This document shows, piece after piece, positions 23,824 through 32,984 of a DNA stretch of 64,000 nucleotides. This stretch comes from Mitsuaria sp. PDC51 (lineage in GTDB: Bacteria; Pseudomonadota; Gammaproteobacteria; Burkholderiales; Burkholderiaceae_C): positions 2,604,001-2,668,000 of the forward strand of contig NZ_FOZE01000001.1 of assembly GCF_900113225.1 (NCBI RefSeq). The letters are read 5' to 3'. The translations under genes were made by a program, and so were the position numbers. The notes beneath the pieces were generated by a model. That model saw only the letters and a program-made list of their open reading frames with translations. It was not told the origin of the DNA and did not search any database. Positions within the stretch are counted from its first letter, which is position 1. Each line of letters begins with the position of its first letter.

Positions 23824-26800
23824 ATGTCCGTCCCGAACCCGCCCTTGATGCCATCGCCGCGCCCGCGTGGCTCGCTGTCCGCCGCGCGCGTCTGCCGGCC
23901 ACACGCCATCGCGCTGGCCCTGGCTCTGGCCCTCACACTGTCCGGCCCGGCCGCGCATGCGCAGTCCTCGACGCCTTCCGAGCAGCCCCTGGCCCATCTG
24001 CAGCACACGAGCTGGGGCCTGAAGGATGGCATGCCGGGGCCGGTGATGGCGATCGCGCAGACGAGCGACGGCTACCTCTGGCTGGGCACCGGCAACGGCC
24101 TGTTCCGCTTCGACGGCCTGCGCTTCGAGCGCTTCGACGCGATCGCCGGCGAGCAGTTGCCCAGCCGCCAGGTACTGTCGCTCTTCGCGACCGCCGACAA
24201 CGGCCTGTGGGTGGGCCTGCTCGAGGGCGGCCTCGCGCTGGTGCGCCAGGGGCGCATCGTCCAGGTCGAGCCGGCGACCGGCCATTTCGTCACCTCCACC
24301 CGCGCCTTCGCGGCCGAGCGCGACGGCACGCTCTGGGTCGCCACCGGCCGCTCGCTGCTCAAGCGCCAGGGCGCCGGCTGGGTCGCGATGGACCCGGGCT
24401 CCGGCTTCGACGACGGCAGCGGACAGGCGCCGATCGCGCTGTCGGTGGCGGTCGACGCGGCCGGCAACGTCTGGTGCGTCACCGATCGCACCGTCTTCGT
24501 CCGGCCCGCGGGCCGCGCCCGCTTCGTCGCCTCCGACGTGCCGTCGCTGGGTCAGACCCAGCTGACCATCGGGCCCGATGGCCGCGCCTGGGCCAACGAC
24601 ATCTCGCCCGCCGTACGCGGCTTCTTCCGCCTGCCCCTGCCGGGTGAAGGCGCCGGCGCCATGACCGGAGCGGGCGGCGCCAAGGCCGGCTCGGCCGCCG
24701 TGGTGACCACCGACATGATCGGGACGGCCACCACGCCGGTGCCGGTGCCCCGCAGCTTCTTCGTGCCGACCTTCGATCGCGCTGGCCGGCTGTGGTACGG
24801 CGCGAAGGACGGGCTCAACCGGATCGATCCGGCGGACGACGCCGGGCCCCAGTTCCTCGGCACCGACAAGGGCTTGTCCGGCCCGCTGGTGATGCGTGTC
24901 TTCCAGGACCGGGACGGTGCGATCTGGGTCGGCACCAACGGCGGGCTGGACCGCTTCCGCGGCGCGGCGGTCGATCGCGTGGAGTTGCCCAACCGCGGCG
25001 CCAGCATCGCGATGGCGGTCGATGGGTCCGGTGGGTTGCTGGTCGCCGCCGGCGATTCGATCCAGCGCCTCGCGCCCGGCGAGACCACGCCCCGTACCGT
25101 GCCCACCGACCCGGGCATGACCACCTTCACTTCGGTCTTCGTCGACAGCCGCCAGCGGCTCTGGGCCGGCGGTCGCACCGGCTTGTGGACGCAGGAGAAC
25201 GGCCGTTTCGTGCCTGTCCCCACGCCCGACGGCGAGCCCTGGCGGGCCGCCGTGTTCGAGATCACCGAGGACGCTACCGGCGCGCTGTGGTTCAACGGTC
25301 ACCGCTACGGGCTGATGCGTTACGCCGAGGGCAAGACCACGCGCCTGTCGGGCTCGGGCGTCTTCCCGCGCAAGGGCCCGGACGCGATCGCCAGCGACGC
25401 GCAGGGCCGGGTCTGGATCGGCTACTCCGACGGCACGCTGCTGCGTCACGAGGCCGGCCAGACCACCCGCCTCACCGCGGCCGACGGCCTGGCGATCGGC
25501 GCGATCAAGGTCATCGCGCGCCAGGGCGCGCACCTGTGGGTCGGCGGCGAACGCGGCGTGCAACTGCTTTCCGAGCCCGGGTTTCCTCGGCTGCGGCTGG
25601 CCGATGCGGACGCGCTCGAGGGCGTGTCGGGCCTCGTCGAGACACCGGAGGGCGAGCTCTGGATCAACGGCGCGAACGGCATCACGCGACTGCGCGCCGA
25701 CGAGGTGCGCCGCGCGCTGGCCAGCACCACCGAGGCGGCGCAGCGCCCGGCGGGCCGCCGCTTCGACCTGCTCGACGGCCTGACCGGTCGCGCCGAACAG
25801 TCCTGGCCGCTGCGCACTGCGGCCCGCACGCCGGACGGGCTGCTGTGGTTCTCGCTGAGCAACGGCGTCGTGCGCGTCGATCCGCGGCGCCTGCCCGAGG
25901 GCGAGGCCGCGCCCCCGGCGGTGGACATCCACCAGCTGTCCGTGCATGGCGAGCCCGTCGCGGCCAGCGTGAACGGCACGGCCCGCGCGGACGGCCTGCT
26001 GCGCCTGGCCCCCGGCACCCGCGACCTGGAGATTGCCTACACCGCGATCAGCCTGGCCCAGCCCGAGCGCACCCGCTTCCGCTACCGGCTGGTCGGCCAG
26101 GACCGCGACTGGCAGGACGCGGGCGCGCGGCGCCGCGCGTTCTATACCAACCTCGGCCCGGGCACCTACGAGTTCCGGGTCGAAGCGTCCCAGGACCGCG
26201 GTCCCTGGAGCGCCACGCCGGCCGCGCTGCGCTTCGAAATCGCGCCGACGCTGACGCAGCACGCGGGCTTCCGCGTCGCGGCGGTCGCCATCGGCATCGC
26301 GCTCCTGGCCGGCCTGGCCGCGCTGCGCGCCCGCCAGCGCCGCGTGCATGAGCAGGACCGCCTCGCCGCCCGCATCCAGGAACGCGAGCGCATCGCGCGC
26401 GACCTGCACGACACGCTGCTGCAGGGCGTCTACGGCCTGATCCTGCGCTTCGAGGCGATCGCGCGCCGGCTGCCCGGCACCGAACGCGCCGCGATGGAGC
26501 GCGTGCTGGTCGATGCGGACGCGCTGCTGATCGAAGGCCGCGACCGCGTCACCGACCTGCGCCTGCCGCCGCCCGACCTCAACCGGCTGGAGCAGACGCT
26601 GGAGGCGCTGGGGCGCGAGCTCTCCCACACCCACGGCGCGGCGTTCGTGTTGACCGTCGAGGGCACGCCGCGCCCGCTGGCGCCGGCGCTGGCGGCGTCG
26701 ATCTGCCTGATCGCGCGCGAGGCCATCTTCAACGCCTTCCAACATGCGCAGGCCGGGCGCATCGAGGTCGCGCTCCGCTATGGCGACGGCGGCTTCACGC

Positions 26801-27054
26801 TGTTCGTCCGCGACGACGGCGTCGGTGTGCCGGACGAGGTGAAGGCCCGCGGCGGTCGCCCCGGCCACTGGGGCCTGTCGGGCATGCGCGAGCGCGCGGA
26901 ACTGGCGGGCGTCGCCTACCGGCTGGACTCGCAGGCCGGCATCGGCACGCAGGTCGAGCTCCACGCGCCGGCCGCCCGCGCCTACGAAGGCGCCGGCGAC
27001 GCCGGGCCGGCGGTCTCCCGCGGCCCATGGTGGCGCCGCGTTCGACGCGGCTGA
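23824..27054 (+). CDS. Two-component sensor kinase with periplasmic beta-propellers
   Basis: 1076 residues from ATG 23824; a GTG at 23764 and an ATG at 23848 are alternatives, none with a good ribosome binding site. A signal sequence (ALALALALTLSGPAAHAQ) leads into about twelve regulator-propeller blades, each with a motif like DGYLWLGTGNGLFRFDG (LWxGTxxGL). A Y_Y_Y immunoglobulin-like domain follows (about 700-805). One membrane helix lies near 817-836. The cytosolic part is NarL-type: HisKA_3 with phosphoacceptor His862 in ERIARDLHDTLLQG, then HATPase with WGLSGMRERAE. Such proteins sense ligands in the periplasm, often glycans. There is no receiver domain and no adjacent response regulator, so the partner is elsewhere. 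Confidence 0.9.
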   Translation: MSVPNPPLMPSPRPRGSLSAARVCRPHAIALALALALTLSGPAAHAQSSTPSEQPLAHLQHTSWGLKDGMPGPVMAIAQTSDGYLWLGTGNGLFRFDGLRFERFDAIAGEQLPSRQVLSLFATADNGLWVGLLEGGLALVRQGRIVQVEPATGHFVTSTRAFAAERDGTLWVATGRSLLKRQGAGWVAMDPGSGFDDGSGQAPIALSVAVDAAGNVWCVTDRTVFVRPAGRARFVASDVPSLGQTQLTIGPDGRAWANDISPAVRGFFRLPLPGEGAGAMTGAGGAKAGSAAVVTTDMIGTATTPVPVPRSFFVPTFDRAGRLWYGAKDGLNRIDPADDAGPQFLGTDKGLSGPLVMRVFQDRDGAIWVGTNGGLDRFRGAAVDRVELPNRGASIAMAVDGSGGLLVAAGDSIQRLAPGETTPRTVPTDPGMTTFTSVFVDSRQRLWAGGRTGLWTQENGRFVPVPTPDGEPWRAAVFEITEDATGALWFNGHRYGLMRYAEGKTTRLSGSGVFPRKGPDAIASDAQGRVWIGYSDGTLLRHEAGQTTRLTAADGLAIGAIKVIARQGAHLWVGGERGVQLLSEPGFPRLRLADADALEGVSGLVETPEGELWINGANGITRLRADEVRRALASTTEAAQRPAGRRFDLLDGLTGRAEQSWPLRTAARTPDGLLWFSLSNGVVRVDPRRLPEGEAAPPAVDIHQLSVHGEPVAASVNGTARADGLLRLAPGTRDLEIAYTAISLAQPERTRFRYRLVGQDRDWQDAGARRRAFYTNLGPGTYEFRVEASQDRGPWSATPAALRFEIAPTLTQHAGFRVAAVAIGIALLAGLAALRARQRRVHEQDRLAARIQERERIARDLHDTLLQGVYGLILRFEAIARRLPGTERAAMERVLVDADALLIEGRDRVTDLRLPPPDLNRLEQTLEALGRELSHTHGAAFVLTVEGTPRPLAPALAASICLIAREAIFNAFQHAQAGRIEVALRYGDGGFTLFVRDDGVGVPDEVKARGGRPGHWGLSGMRERAELAGVAYRLDSQAGIGTQVELHAPAARAYEGAGDAGPAVSRGPWWRRVRRG

Positions 27055-27060
27055 CGCGAA

Positions 27061-30000
27061 TCAGTCGTCAGCGCCCACCGGCACCGCGTTGGCGCGCGGC
27101 GCCGGCTTCACGCGCCGGTAGAGCCACTCCAGGACCCAGAACACGAACAGCACCCAGGTGAGGAAGGCCAGCCCGACCAGCAGCGTCTGGAAGATGCTGA
27201 TCGCCCAGGCACCAGCGGCGCTGAAGCGCTCGACGCGGCGCGGGAAGCGCTCGATCAGGCGATCGAAGAAGAGCTGGATGCTGTCGTAGAAGCACGGGAC
27301 CATCAGCAGCGTCAGGAAGGTCGAGGTGATGGTGCCGCCGATGATGGCGACCGCCATCGGGCGGTAGAACTCGCCGCCCTCGCCCACGCCGATCGCCACC
27401 GGCAGCATGCCGGCCACCAGCGCGAAGGTGGTCATCAGGATGGGCCGGAAGCGCTTGCGGCCCGCATGCATCAGCGCTTCCTCGCGCGGCACGCCGGCGG
27501 CCTCCTCCTGGCGCGCCGCGTCCAGCAGCAGGATGGCGTTCTTCGCCACCAGGCCGGCCAGCATGATGATGCCGATGAAGCTCATCAGGTTCAGCGTGCC
27601 CTTGGTCAGCAGCAGCGCCACCACCACGCCGATCAGCGACAGCTTGAGTGAATACATCACCCCGATCGGCGCCGAGAAGCTGCCGAACTGCATCACCAGG
27701 ATCAGGTACATCAGCCCGATGCCCGAGAACAGCGCGATGAACATGGCGCCGAAGACCTCTTCCTGGTCCTTGGACGCGCCGGCCAGCTCGATGCCGTAAC
27801 CCTGCGGGAAGTTGATCGAGCGCGCCAGCTTGACCGCGTCCTTGGTCACCTCGCCGGGCGAGCGGCCATGCGCGTTGGCCGACACCGCGATCATCCGCTT
27901 GCCGTCCGAGTGCTGGATCTTGGCCGGGCCCTTGCCCATCGACACCGTCGCGATCTGCTCTAGCGGCACCATCACGCCGGCACCGCTCACCGCGATCGGC
28001 AGGCGCTCGATGTTGCTCGCGTCGACGCGGTCCTCCGGCGCCAGGCGCACCGCCACGTCGCGGGTCTCGCCGCTGGGGTCAACCCAGTCGCCGACCTCCA
28101 CGCCGGCGAAGGCCACGCGCAGCGCATTGGCCGCGTCGCCGACGGAGATGCCCAGCGAGTTGGCCAGTCCGCGGTTCATCTCGATCTGCAGCTCGTCCTG
28201 CGGATCCTGCTCCGACAGGCCGACGTCGACCGCGCCCGGCACATTGCGCAGCTTGGCCATGTACTCGGTGGTGATCTCCATCAGCTTGCGCGACTCCGCG
28301 CCGTGGAAGCGGATCTGCACCGGCTTCTGCGCGCCGTTGTTCAGGTCGTCCAGCACCACGTACTCGGCGCCGACCAGGCGGGCCACGCGGGTGCGCAGGT
28401 CCGCCGCGATCTCGGCGGCGCTGCGCTTGCGCTCGGTGCTCTTGCCCAGGTCCACGTAGATGCGACCGCCGCTGACGTTGACGTACTCGTTGGTCGCCTT
28501 GGTCTCGGGCAGCTGGCGCGCCAGCGCGGAGCCGGCGGCCATCTTCAGCCGCGCGTATTCCAGGCTGGAGCTCGCGGGCGTGCGGACCTCGATGGCGATG
28601 GTGCCGGAGTCCGAGGCCGGCAGGAAACTCGAGCCGCCCAGCGTCGACTGCAGCACGATCGCCAGCACGAAGCTCGCCGCCGCGAAGAAGGCCATCCAGC
28701 GGCGGTGGTGCAGCGCCCACTCGATGACCAGGCCGTAGCGGTCGGCCTGGTGGTCGAACCAGTCATTGAAGCGCTGCAGCAGTCGCGACACGCCGGTCTT
28801 CTTCGCATGGTGGTAACCGGGCGGGTCGCCCCAGTAGGCCGACAGCATCGGGTCCAGGGTGAAGGAGATGAACAGCGACACCAGCACCGAGGCCACCACG
28901 GTCAGGCCGAAGGGCCGGAACCATTCGCCGGACACGCCCGGCATGAAGGCCACCGGGATGAACACGGCCACGATGGAGAAGGTCGTCGCCGCGACGGCCA
29001 TGCCGATTTCGGCGGTGCCCTTGAGCGCCGCGGTGCGGCGGTCGGCGCCGCGTTCCATGTGGCGCACGATGTTCTCGCGCACCACGATCGCATCGTCGAT
29101 CAGCACGCCGATGGCCAGCGACAGGCCCAGCAGGCTCATGAAGTTCAGCGTGAAGCCGCACAGCCAGACCGCGATGAAGGCCGCGATCACCGAGGTGGGC
29201 AGCGACAGCGCGGTGATCAGCGTCGAGCGCCACGAGTTGAGGAACACGTAGACCACGAACACCGTCAGGCCGGCGCCGAAGACCAGCGCGTGGATCACGT
29301 TGTTCAGGCTGTCCTGCGCGTCGCGGCCGCCGTCCTGCGTCACCTCCAGCTTGGTGCCCTTGGGCAGCGTGGCGTTGATCTCCTCGACCAGCTTGCGGGT
29401 GGCGTCGGCCACCGTCACCGTCGATGCGTCGCGCGAGCGGGTGACCGAGAGGCCCACGTTGGGATGGCCGTTGCGCACCGAGAAGCCGGTCTGCTCGGCG
29501 AAGCCGTCCTGCACCGTCGCGACCTGGCCCAGGCGGATCAGCTCGCCGCCGGAGCGCTTGACCACGATCTGGTTGAAGTCGCTCGGCGATTCGATGCGGC
29601 CCAGCAGCCGGATCGACTGGTCCTCCATCAGCCCGCGCACCTTGCCCACCGGCGCGGTGGTGTTCTGCATCTTCAGCGCGTTGACGACCTCGGTCACCGA
29701 GACATTGAACTCGCGCAGCTTCTGCGCGCTCAGCAGCACCGACAGTTCCCGGTTCAGCGAGCCGTTGACGGTCACCGTGGCCACGCCGGAGATGGCGCGG
29801 AAGCGGTCGGCGAGCTGGTCCTCGGCCAGACGGGAGATCTCCGCGTGGGTCTGCGAGCTCGACGACAACGCCAGCTGCATGATGGGCTGCGCCGACGGAT
29901 CGATGCGCTGCAGCACCGGCTCGCGCATCTCCAGCGGCAGCTTGTGGCGGACCGCGGCGATCGCGTTGCGGACCTCATCGGCCGCCTCGATCATGTTCTT

Positions 30001-30294
30001 GTTGAAGTTGAAGATCAGCAGCAGCTGCGCGTAGCCCTCGCTCGCGGTCGAGCGCACCTCGGTCACGCCCGAGATGCTGTTCAGCGACTTCTCGATGCGG
30101 TTGATGATCTCGCGCTCGGCGGTCTCGGGCGAGGCGCCCGGGTAGGTGATGCCCACGACCAGCAGCGGCTGCTCGACGTCGGGGATCTGGTTGACGCGCA
30201 GCTTGGACAGCGCCAGCAGGCCCAGCGCCATCAGCCCGATGATGATGACCACCATCGAGATCGGCTTCTTGACCGAGAAATTGGACAGGAACAT
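27061..30294 (-). CDS. RND efflux transporter, inner-membrane permease
   Basis: 1077 residues with the AcrB/MexF-type duplicated layout: N-terminal FSVKKPISMVVIIIGLMALG, two large periplasmic loops and twelve membrane helices. The proton-relay pair is Asp400-Asp401 in IGVLIDDAIVVREN. The start MFLSNFSVKKP and the segment GYGIELAGASKDQEEV place it in the hydrophobe/amphiphile group. The C-terminus adds one extra hydrophobic stretch (LLVGLAFLTWVLFVFWVLEWLY) beyond the usual end. Co-transcribed with the adaptor gene 30 nt upstream. No outer-membrane channel gene is present, so it probably borrows a TolC-like one. Confidence 0.93.
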   Translation of the reverse strand: MFLSNFSVKKPISMVVIIIGLMALGLLALSKLRVNQIPDVEQPLLVVGITYPGASPETAEREIINRIEKSLNSISGVTEVRSTASEGYAQLLLIFNFNKNMIEAADEVRNAIAAVRHKLPLEMREPVLQRIDPSAQPIMQLALSSSSQTHAEISRLAEDQLADRFRAISGVATVTVNGSLNRELSVLLSAQKLREFNVSVTEVVNALKMQNTTAPVGKVRGLMEDQSIRLLGRIESPSDFNQIVVKRSGGELIRLGQVATVQDGFAEQTGFSVRNGHPNVGLSVTRSRDASTVTVADATRKLVEEINATLPKGTKLEVTQDGGRDAQDSLNNVIHALVFGAGLTVFVVYVFLNSWRSTLITALSLPTSVIAAFIAVWLCGFTLNFMSLLGLSLAIGVLIDDAIVVRENIVRHMERGADRRTAALKGTAEIGMAVAATTFSIVAVFIPVAFMPGVSGEWFRPFGLTVVASVLVSLFISFTLDPMLSAYWGDPPGYHHAKKTGVSRLLQRFNDWFDHQADRYGLVIEWALHHRRWMAFFAAASFVLAIVLQSTLGGSSFLPASDSGTIAIEVRTPASSSLEYARLKMAAGSALARQLPETKATNEYVNVSGGRIYVDLGKSTERKRSAAEIAADLRTRVARLVGAEYVVLDDLNNGAQKPVQIRFHGAESRKLMEITTEYMAKLRNVPGAVDVGLSEQDPQDELQIEMNRGLANSLGISVGDAANALRVAFAGVEVGDWVDPSGETRDVAVRLAPEDRVDASNIERLPIAVSGAGVMVPLEQIATVSMGKGPAKIQHSDGKRMIAVSANAHGRSPGEVTKDAVKLARSINFPQGYGIELAGASKDQEEVFGAMFIALFSGIGLMYLILVMQFGSFSAPIGVMYSLKLSLIGVVVALLLTKGTLNLMSFIGIIMLAGLVAKNAILLLDAARQEEAAGVPREEALMHAGRKRFRPILMTTFALVAGMLPVAIGVGEGGEFYRPMAVAIIGGTITSTFLTLLMVPCFYDSIQLFFDRLIERFPRRVERFSAAGAWAISIFQTLLVGLAFLTWVLFVFWVLEWLYRRVKPAPRANAVPVGADD

Positions 30295-30324
30295 GGTGGA
30301 AGTCTCCTCGAGTCCGGCCGGTCG

Positions 30325-31518
30325 TCAGATGCCCGAGGCCGCGGAGGCCGCGAAGTCCGGCGCCGCGCCGGCGGGCGCGGCGGACCTGGTGCCGGCGCCG
30401 CTGGCCATGGGCACGGCGGCCTTGGTCAGCTCGACGCGCTGGCCGTCGATCAGCGTGCTGGTCGGATGGCGCAGGATGCGGTCGCCCTGCTTCAGGCCGG
30501 TGGTGACGACGTACAGCCCCTGGCGGTCGTCGCGCGCGCCCAGGCGGACCGCGGACTTGCCGACCTTGCCGCCGTCCACGCGCCAGACGAAGGCCTTGTC
30601 GCCCTCGCGCACCAGCGCGCCGTCGGCCACCATCAGCGCCGAGACGCTGTTGGTCTGCACCCGGCCCTCGGCGTACAGGCCAGCCACGCCCGGCTGCTGG
30701 GCGCCGGCAAAGTCGACCAGCACTTCCACCTGGCGGGTGCTCGCGTTGGCGGCCTGCGCGATGCGGCGCACCTTGCCCTGGAAGTCGACCTGCGGATAAC
30801 CGTTGACCCGGAAGTAGACCGTCTGGCCCAGCTTGAGCTCGGCCATGCGGTCGGCGGAGACCAGGCCCTCGAAGCGCATCGACGCCGGATCCATCACCTT
30901 GATCAGCTCCTTGCCGATCTGCGCCGAGTCGCCCGGCGAGACCTTGCGGTCGCTGACGACGCCGTCGAACGGGGCGCGCACCTCGGTGCGCTGCTGCTGC
31001 TGGCGCGCCGTGGCCACGCGGGCACGGGCGGCCACCAGGTCGCTCTGGGCGTTGTTGCGGCGGATTTCCGCGTCCTCCATCGCCTGGATGGAGCTCATGC
31101 CCTGGGCCTGCAGCGTCTTCAGGCGCTGGTACTGGCGCTCGGCCTGCTCGAAGCTCTGCGAGGCGGCGCGGGCGGCTTCGTCGGCGGACTGCACCGTGTC
31201 GCGGATCGCGGTGTCGTCCAGGCGGACCAGCAGGTCGCCGCGCTTCACCCGCTCGCCGTTCTCCTTGAACACCTGCAGCACGACGGCCTGCAGTTCGGCG
31301 CGCAGGTCGGCCCGGCGTTCCGGCTGGATCGAGCCGGTGATGACCGGGCCGCTGGCGTATTCGCTCACGCCCAGCGTCTGCACGTCCTCCGGCGCCACCA
31401 GCAAACTGGGCGCGCTGGCCGCGGCGGCGGCGGGCGATGCCTGCTTGTCGGGGGAAGGCTTGCCGCAAGCGGCAAGCAGGGACGCGGCGACAACGGCGAT
31501 CAGCGACAAACGCAACAT
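30325..31518 (-). CDS. RND periplasmic adaptor (membrane fusion lipoprotein)
   Basis: 397 residues. Lipoprotein signal with lipobox LAAC, acylated Cys18. Then the adaptor layout: an early beta-barrel/lipoyl half (VITGSIQPERRADLRAELQA), an alpha-helical hairpin (about 95-165), the second lipoyl half (RTEVRAPFDGVVSDRKVSPGDSA) and a beta-barrel (VYFRVNGYPQVDFQGKVRRI). It bridges the permease at 27061-30294 to an outer-membrane channel. First gene of the pump operon. Confidence 0.92.
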   Translation of the reverse strand: MLRLSLIAVVAASLLAACGKPSPDKQASPAAAAASAPSLLVAPEDVQTLGVSEYASGPVITGSIQPERRADLRAELQAVVLQVFKENGERVKRGDLLVRLDDTAIRDTVQSADEAARAASQSFEQAERQYQRLKTLQAQGMSSIQAMEDAEIRRNNAQSDLVAARARVATARQQQQRTEVRAPFDGVVSDRKVSPGDSAQIGKELIKVMDPASMRFEGLVSADRMAELKLGQTVYFRVNGYPQVDFQGKVRRIAQAANASTRQVEVLVDFAGAQQPGVAGLYAEGRVQTNSVSALMVADGALVREGDKAFVWRVDGGKVGKSAVRLGARDDRQGLYVVTTGLKQGDRILRHPTSTLIDGQRVELTKAAVPMASGAGTRSAAPAGAAPDFAASAASGI

Positions 31519-31907
31519 GAAGCGGGCTCCAGCGGAGAAGACGAGGTCGTAAAAAAATGTCCTTCGTGCGCAAGCCGCAAAAAGGGCGCGCTAGCTTAAC
31601 TTCAATGACCCTGCATGCAGGTGGTCACCCCCTGCAGTTCATCCCCGGGAAACAGCGCTTCGTCGCGCCATCCCCGGCGCCCGGGAACCACCGGCGCCGG
31701 TTACCTGAGGTTTCATCGCGACGCCCCGTCCGCCGCCCGACCGAGGGTCAGGCGTTCACAGGCCGTTAATGCCCCACCGGGAATTGCGCACACCTGCTGC
31801 ACATGCGCTACCCGTACACCCCACGACTAGGGGAAGTGCCGTCCGTATTGCTGATTGTTAAGAAATAGACTCGAAACGTTTCTTAGCTTTTTTGCCGTTT
31901 CGACGTC
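31519..31907. other. 389-nt divergent intergenic region
   Basis: It lies between the leftward pump operon and the rightward GT4 gene. It contains a perfect 12-bp palindrome, CCTGCATGCAGG (31610-31621), about 92 nt before the adaptor start, which could bind a pump repressor. Near the other end is TAAGAAA...TTTCTTA (31859-31885) enclosing the palindrome GAAACGTTTC and followed by a T run. That AT-rich dyad could be an operator or weak terminator just before the GT4 start. A 70-codon open frame at 31557 has no coding signals and is not called. Confidence 0.4.
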
Positions 31908-32984
31908 ATGCGCGCACTCTCCATCGTCCACGTGGTCTTCTCGTCTCGCATCGCCGGTGGCGAGCATCACTGCGTCGACCTGGCCAACGCCCAGGCGGCG
32001 CTGGGCCACACCGTCCATGTGATCGGCCCGGCCGGCTCGGCCGTCCGGCATGCGCTCGACCAGCGCGTGCGTTTCCACGGCCTGCGCCTGCCGGTGCTGC
32101 GCGGGGCGCGCGTGCGGCGCCTGGCGGCCCGGCTGGGCGCGGACATCGTCCACGGCCACCTGGGCCCGGCCTGCAAGGCGGTGGCGGCGGCCCGGGACCG
32201 GGTGCGGGTCGGCACGCTCCATGTGGGCTACAAGGCGCACCACCATGCGGGGATGGACGCGCTGGTGTGCGTCAATTCGGCCCAGGTCGGTCACTTGAAG
32301 GATTTCGGCGGCATGCATCGCGTCATCTACAACTGGGCGCCGGAACGCAGTCCCGCGTCCTGCGCGGCGAAGGCGCCCTCGGGCTCGCTGCGGCAGGAGC
32401 TCGGCATTCCGGCGGCCGCGCCGGTCATCGGCTGCGTCGGCCGGCTGCACGCGGCCAAGGGCATGCACACGCTGATCGAGGCCTTCCAGCGCCATGCGCC
32501 GCCGCAGGCCCACCTGGTGCTGATCGGCGAAGGCCCGCAGCGCGCGGAACTCGAGTCGCTGCGCGGCGACGACCGGCGCATCCACCTGCTGGGCTTCCGC
32601 TGGAACGTCGACGAGCTGCTCGGCGAGATGGACCTGTACGTGTCCTCGTCGCGCGAGGAGCAGTTCCCGCTGGCCATCCTCGAGGCGATGCGCGCGCGAT
32701 TGCCGATCGTGGCGACGGCCACGCTGGGCGCGCGCGAGATGCTGGACCCGGCGCAGTCGGCGATCGTGCCGGTCGACGACGCCGTGGCGATGGGCCAGGC
32801 GATCGCCGCCGCGCTGGCCGAGCGCGCCCGCAATGCCCGTCGCCCGGTGGACTACGACATGGACCGCTACGACCGCTCCAGCGCGGTGCGGGCCACGCTG
32901 GGCCTGTACCAGGAGGCGCTCGCGCGCCAGGGCGTCAAGATCCACGACCTCGCGGGACTGAGCGTGGAAGACGCCCGTGGTTAA
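31908..32984 (+). CDS. Glycosyltransferase family 4
   Basis: 358 residues, GT-B fold. The N-terminal half begins SIVHVVFSSRIAGGEHHCVDLANAQAALGH (acceptor side). The C-terminal GT4 domain starts near 160 (VIGCVGRLHAAKGMHTLIEAF) and carries the nucleotide-sugar motif SREEQFPLAILEAM. No signal or membrane helix; cytosolic or peripheral. Its last codons overlap the following gene by 8 nt, so the pair forms one transcription unit. Acceptor unknown; cell-surface polysaccharide is likely. Confidence 0.88.
   Translation: MRALSIVHVVFSSRIAGGEHHCVDLANAQAALGHTVHVIGPAGSAVRHALDQRVRFHGLRLPVLRGARVRRLAARLGADIVHGHLGPACKAVAAARDRVRVGTLHVGYKAHHHAGMDALVCVNSAQVGHLKDFGGMHRVIYNWAPERSPASCAAKAPSGSLRQELGIPAAAPVIGCVGRLHAAKGMHTLIEAFQRHAPPQAHLVLIGEGPQRAELESLRGDDRRIHLLGFRWNVDELLGEMDLYVSSSREEQFPLAILEAMRARLPIVATATLGAREMLDPAQSAIVPVDDAVAMGQAIAAALAERARNARRPVDYDMDRYDRSSAVRATLGLYQEALARQGVKIHDLAGLSVEDARG

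Noticed and set aside
31557-31769. 70-codon open frame between the RND operon and the GT4 gene
   Set aside because: No ribosome binding site, no recognisable composition or motif, and it covers the likely promoter of the pump operon.
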